A stretch of DNA of 6,502 nucleotides. Source: Clostridia bacterium (GTDB lineage: Bacteria; Bacillota; Clostridia; UMGS1810). A program made the position numbers and the translations under genes. The notes below the pieces were generated by a model. That model saw only the letters and a program-made list of their open reading frames with translations. It had not been told where the DNA came from and searched no databases. Position 1 is the stretch's first letter; each line of letters begins with the position of its first letter. Positions 5,570-6,502 of this stretch are shown in pieces. Where the stretch lies: assembly GCA_017549745.1 (NCBI GenBank), contig JAFYUA010000235.1, forward strand, positions 1 through 6,502, written 5' to 3'.

Positions 5570-6502
5570 GTGGGAAATAAAGTTTTGATGAAAGGTAACG
5601 AAGCTTTGGCAGAAGCCGCCATCAGAGCAGGCTGCCGTCATTTCTTCGGCTATCCTATAACTCCTCAGACAGAGGTCAGTGCCTACATGGCAAAGAAAAT
5701 GCCCAAAATAGGCGGTACATTCCTTCAGGCAGAGAGTGAAGTTTCTGCCATCAACATGGTGTATGGTGCAGGCGGTGCCGGTGTGAGAGTAATGACAAGC
5801 TCATCCTCTCCCGGAATCAGCCTCAAGCAGGAGGGCATTTCCTATATTGCAGGTGCCGATGTACCCTGTGTCATCGTCAACATTGTGCGCGGTGGCCCGG
5901 GTCTTGGCGGTATTCAGCCTGCACAGTCTGACTATTTCCAGGCTACAAAGGGCGGCGGCCACGGTGACTACCACCTCGTTGTGCTCGCTCCCAGCTCCAT
6001 TCAGGAAATGGTAGACCTCACTGCCGATGCCTTTGACATTGGCGACAAATACAGATGCCCCGTTATGATTATGGGTGACGGTATGCTCGGTCAGATGATG
6101 GAGCCCGTTGAATTTAAAGACACCGATGTGTCCGACCTGCCCGAAAAAGAATGGGCAACCTCAGGCACAGGTATGAAGAGAAAGAAGAATGTCATCAACT
6201 CTCTCTTCATCGAAGCTGCCGAGCTTGAAGACCTCGTGCTCGAAAGACAGCAGCGCTATGATGCAATAACCAAAAACGAAGTGCGCTATGAAGCAATAGA
6301 CACCGAAGATGCCGACATCATCCTCGTTGCCTATGGCACCACAGCCCGCATTGCCAAAACTGCTATGGCAAAAGCCAAGGAGCAGGGCTACAAGGTTGGC
6401 ATCATCCGCCCCATCACTCTGTGGCCTTTCCCCTTTGAAGCTTTTGAAAAGGCTATTGCCTCAGGCGGCAAAAAGACCTTCCTCACAGTGGAAATGAGCA
6501 TG
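5570..6502 (+). CDS. vorB: 2-oxoacid:ferredoxin oxidoreductase alpha subunit, VorB type (3' end outside window)
   Basis: The frame is open from a GTG at 5570 to the window edge (311 codons); family members are around 350 residues, so about 40 are missing. It starts GNKVLMKGNEALAEAAIRAG, with the family motif GYPITPQTE (27-35). Then come QAESEVSAINM (53-63), a TSSSSPGISLKQEG stretch (76-89), RGGPGLGGIQPAQSDY (107-122), and near the end VAYGTTARIAKTA and the IIRPITLWPFP segment of the C-terminal domain. These are the marks of the alpha chain of VOR/KOR enzymes, which convert branched-chain 2-oxoacids (or 2-oxoglutarate) and CoA to acyl-CoA with reduction of ferredoxin. The thiamine-binding beta and the gamma subunit genes should follow outside the window. 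VOR is preferred over KOR by resemblance only; substrate choice is not proven. Confidence 0.92.
   Translation, partial: MGNKVLMKGNEALAEAAIRAGCRHFFGYPITPQTEVSAYMAKKMPKIGGTFLQAESEVSAINMVYGAGGAGVRVMTSSSSPGISLKQEGISYIAGADVPCVIVNIVRGGPGLGGIQPAQSDYFQATKGGGHGDYHLVVLAPSSIQEMVDLTADAFDIGDKYRCPVMIMGDGMLGQMMEPVEFKDTDVSDLPEKEWATSGTGMKRKKNVINSLFIEAAELEDLVLERQQRYDAITKNEVRYEAIDTEDADIILVAYGTTARIAKTAMAKAKEQGYKVGIIRPITLWPFPFEAFEKAIASGGKKTFLTVEMSM

Noticed and set aside
6309..6497. 62-codon frame inside the end of vorB
   Set aside because: It is a low-complexity Ser/Pro/Leu product in a shifted frame of a clear vorB reading frame.

Overview
The window reads as a gene-dense piece of chromosome from an anaerobic Firmicute, probably of class Clostridia. 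Support for this comes from strong AGGAGG-type ribosome binding sites, a GTG and a TTG start, AT-rich intergenic promoters, a 2-oxoacid:ferredoxin oxidoreductase operon, and protein families typical of clostridial genomes (NusG domain II protein, Gx transporter, Cys-rich Mrp, RseC-like protein). All nine recognised genes are on the + strand. The first and last genes are cut by the window edges. I see no mobile element, CRISPR array, tRNA or rRNA.

Region A (1-1688) holds the 3' part of a DusB-type tRNA-dihydrouridine synthase, a membrane-anchored NusG domain II protein that overlaps it by four bases (ATGA), and a small Gx-family membrane transporter 8 bases further on. Region B (1689-3140) holds an ECF-type sigma factor whose stop overlaps the start of a single-pass membrane protein that is probably its anti-sigma factor. 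A possible ECF-type promoter lies just upstream of the sigma gene. The 3' untranslated region carries a potential H-type pseudoknot followed by a 12-bp intrinsic terminator with a GUGA loop.

Region C (3141-4110) is a single-gene unit: a near-consensus promoter, an Mrp/NBP35 ATPase with Cys-rich N-terminus, and a 20-bp hairpin terminator. Region D (4174-6502) starts from a second promoter of the same architecture (17-bp spacer, TG extended -10). It runs through an RseC-like Cys4 membrane protein with a TTG start, a soluble P-loop NTPase of unknown role, a 2[4Fe-4S] ferredoxin subunit and VorB, the alpha subunit of a 2-oxoacid:ferredoxin oxidoreductase, which continues past the window.

Regions C and D share an iron-sulfur and low-potential electron theme: an Fe-S carrier ATPase, a Cys4 membrane protein of the SoxR-reducing family, and a ferredoxin-linked oxidoreductase. 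The most interesting unknowns are the P-loop NTPase placed directly before the oxidoreductase genes, the unrecognised external domain of the anti-sigma candidate, and the structured RNA between the anti-sigma gene and its terminator.
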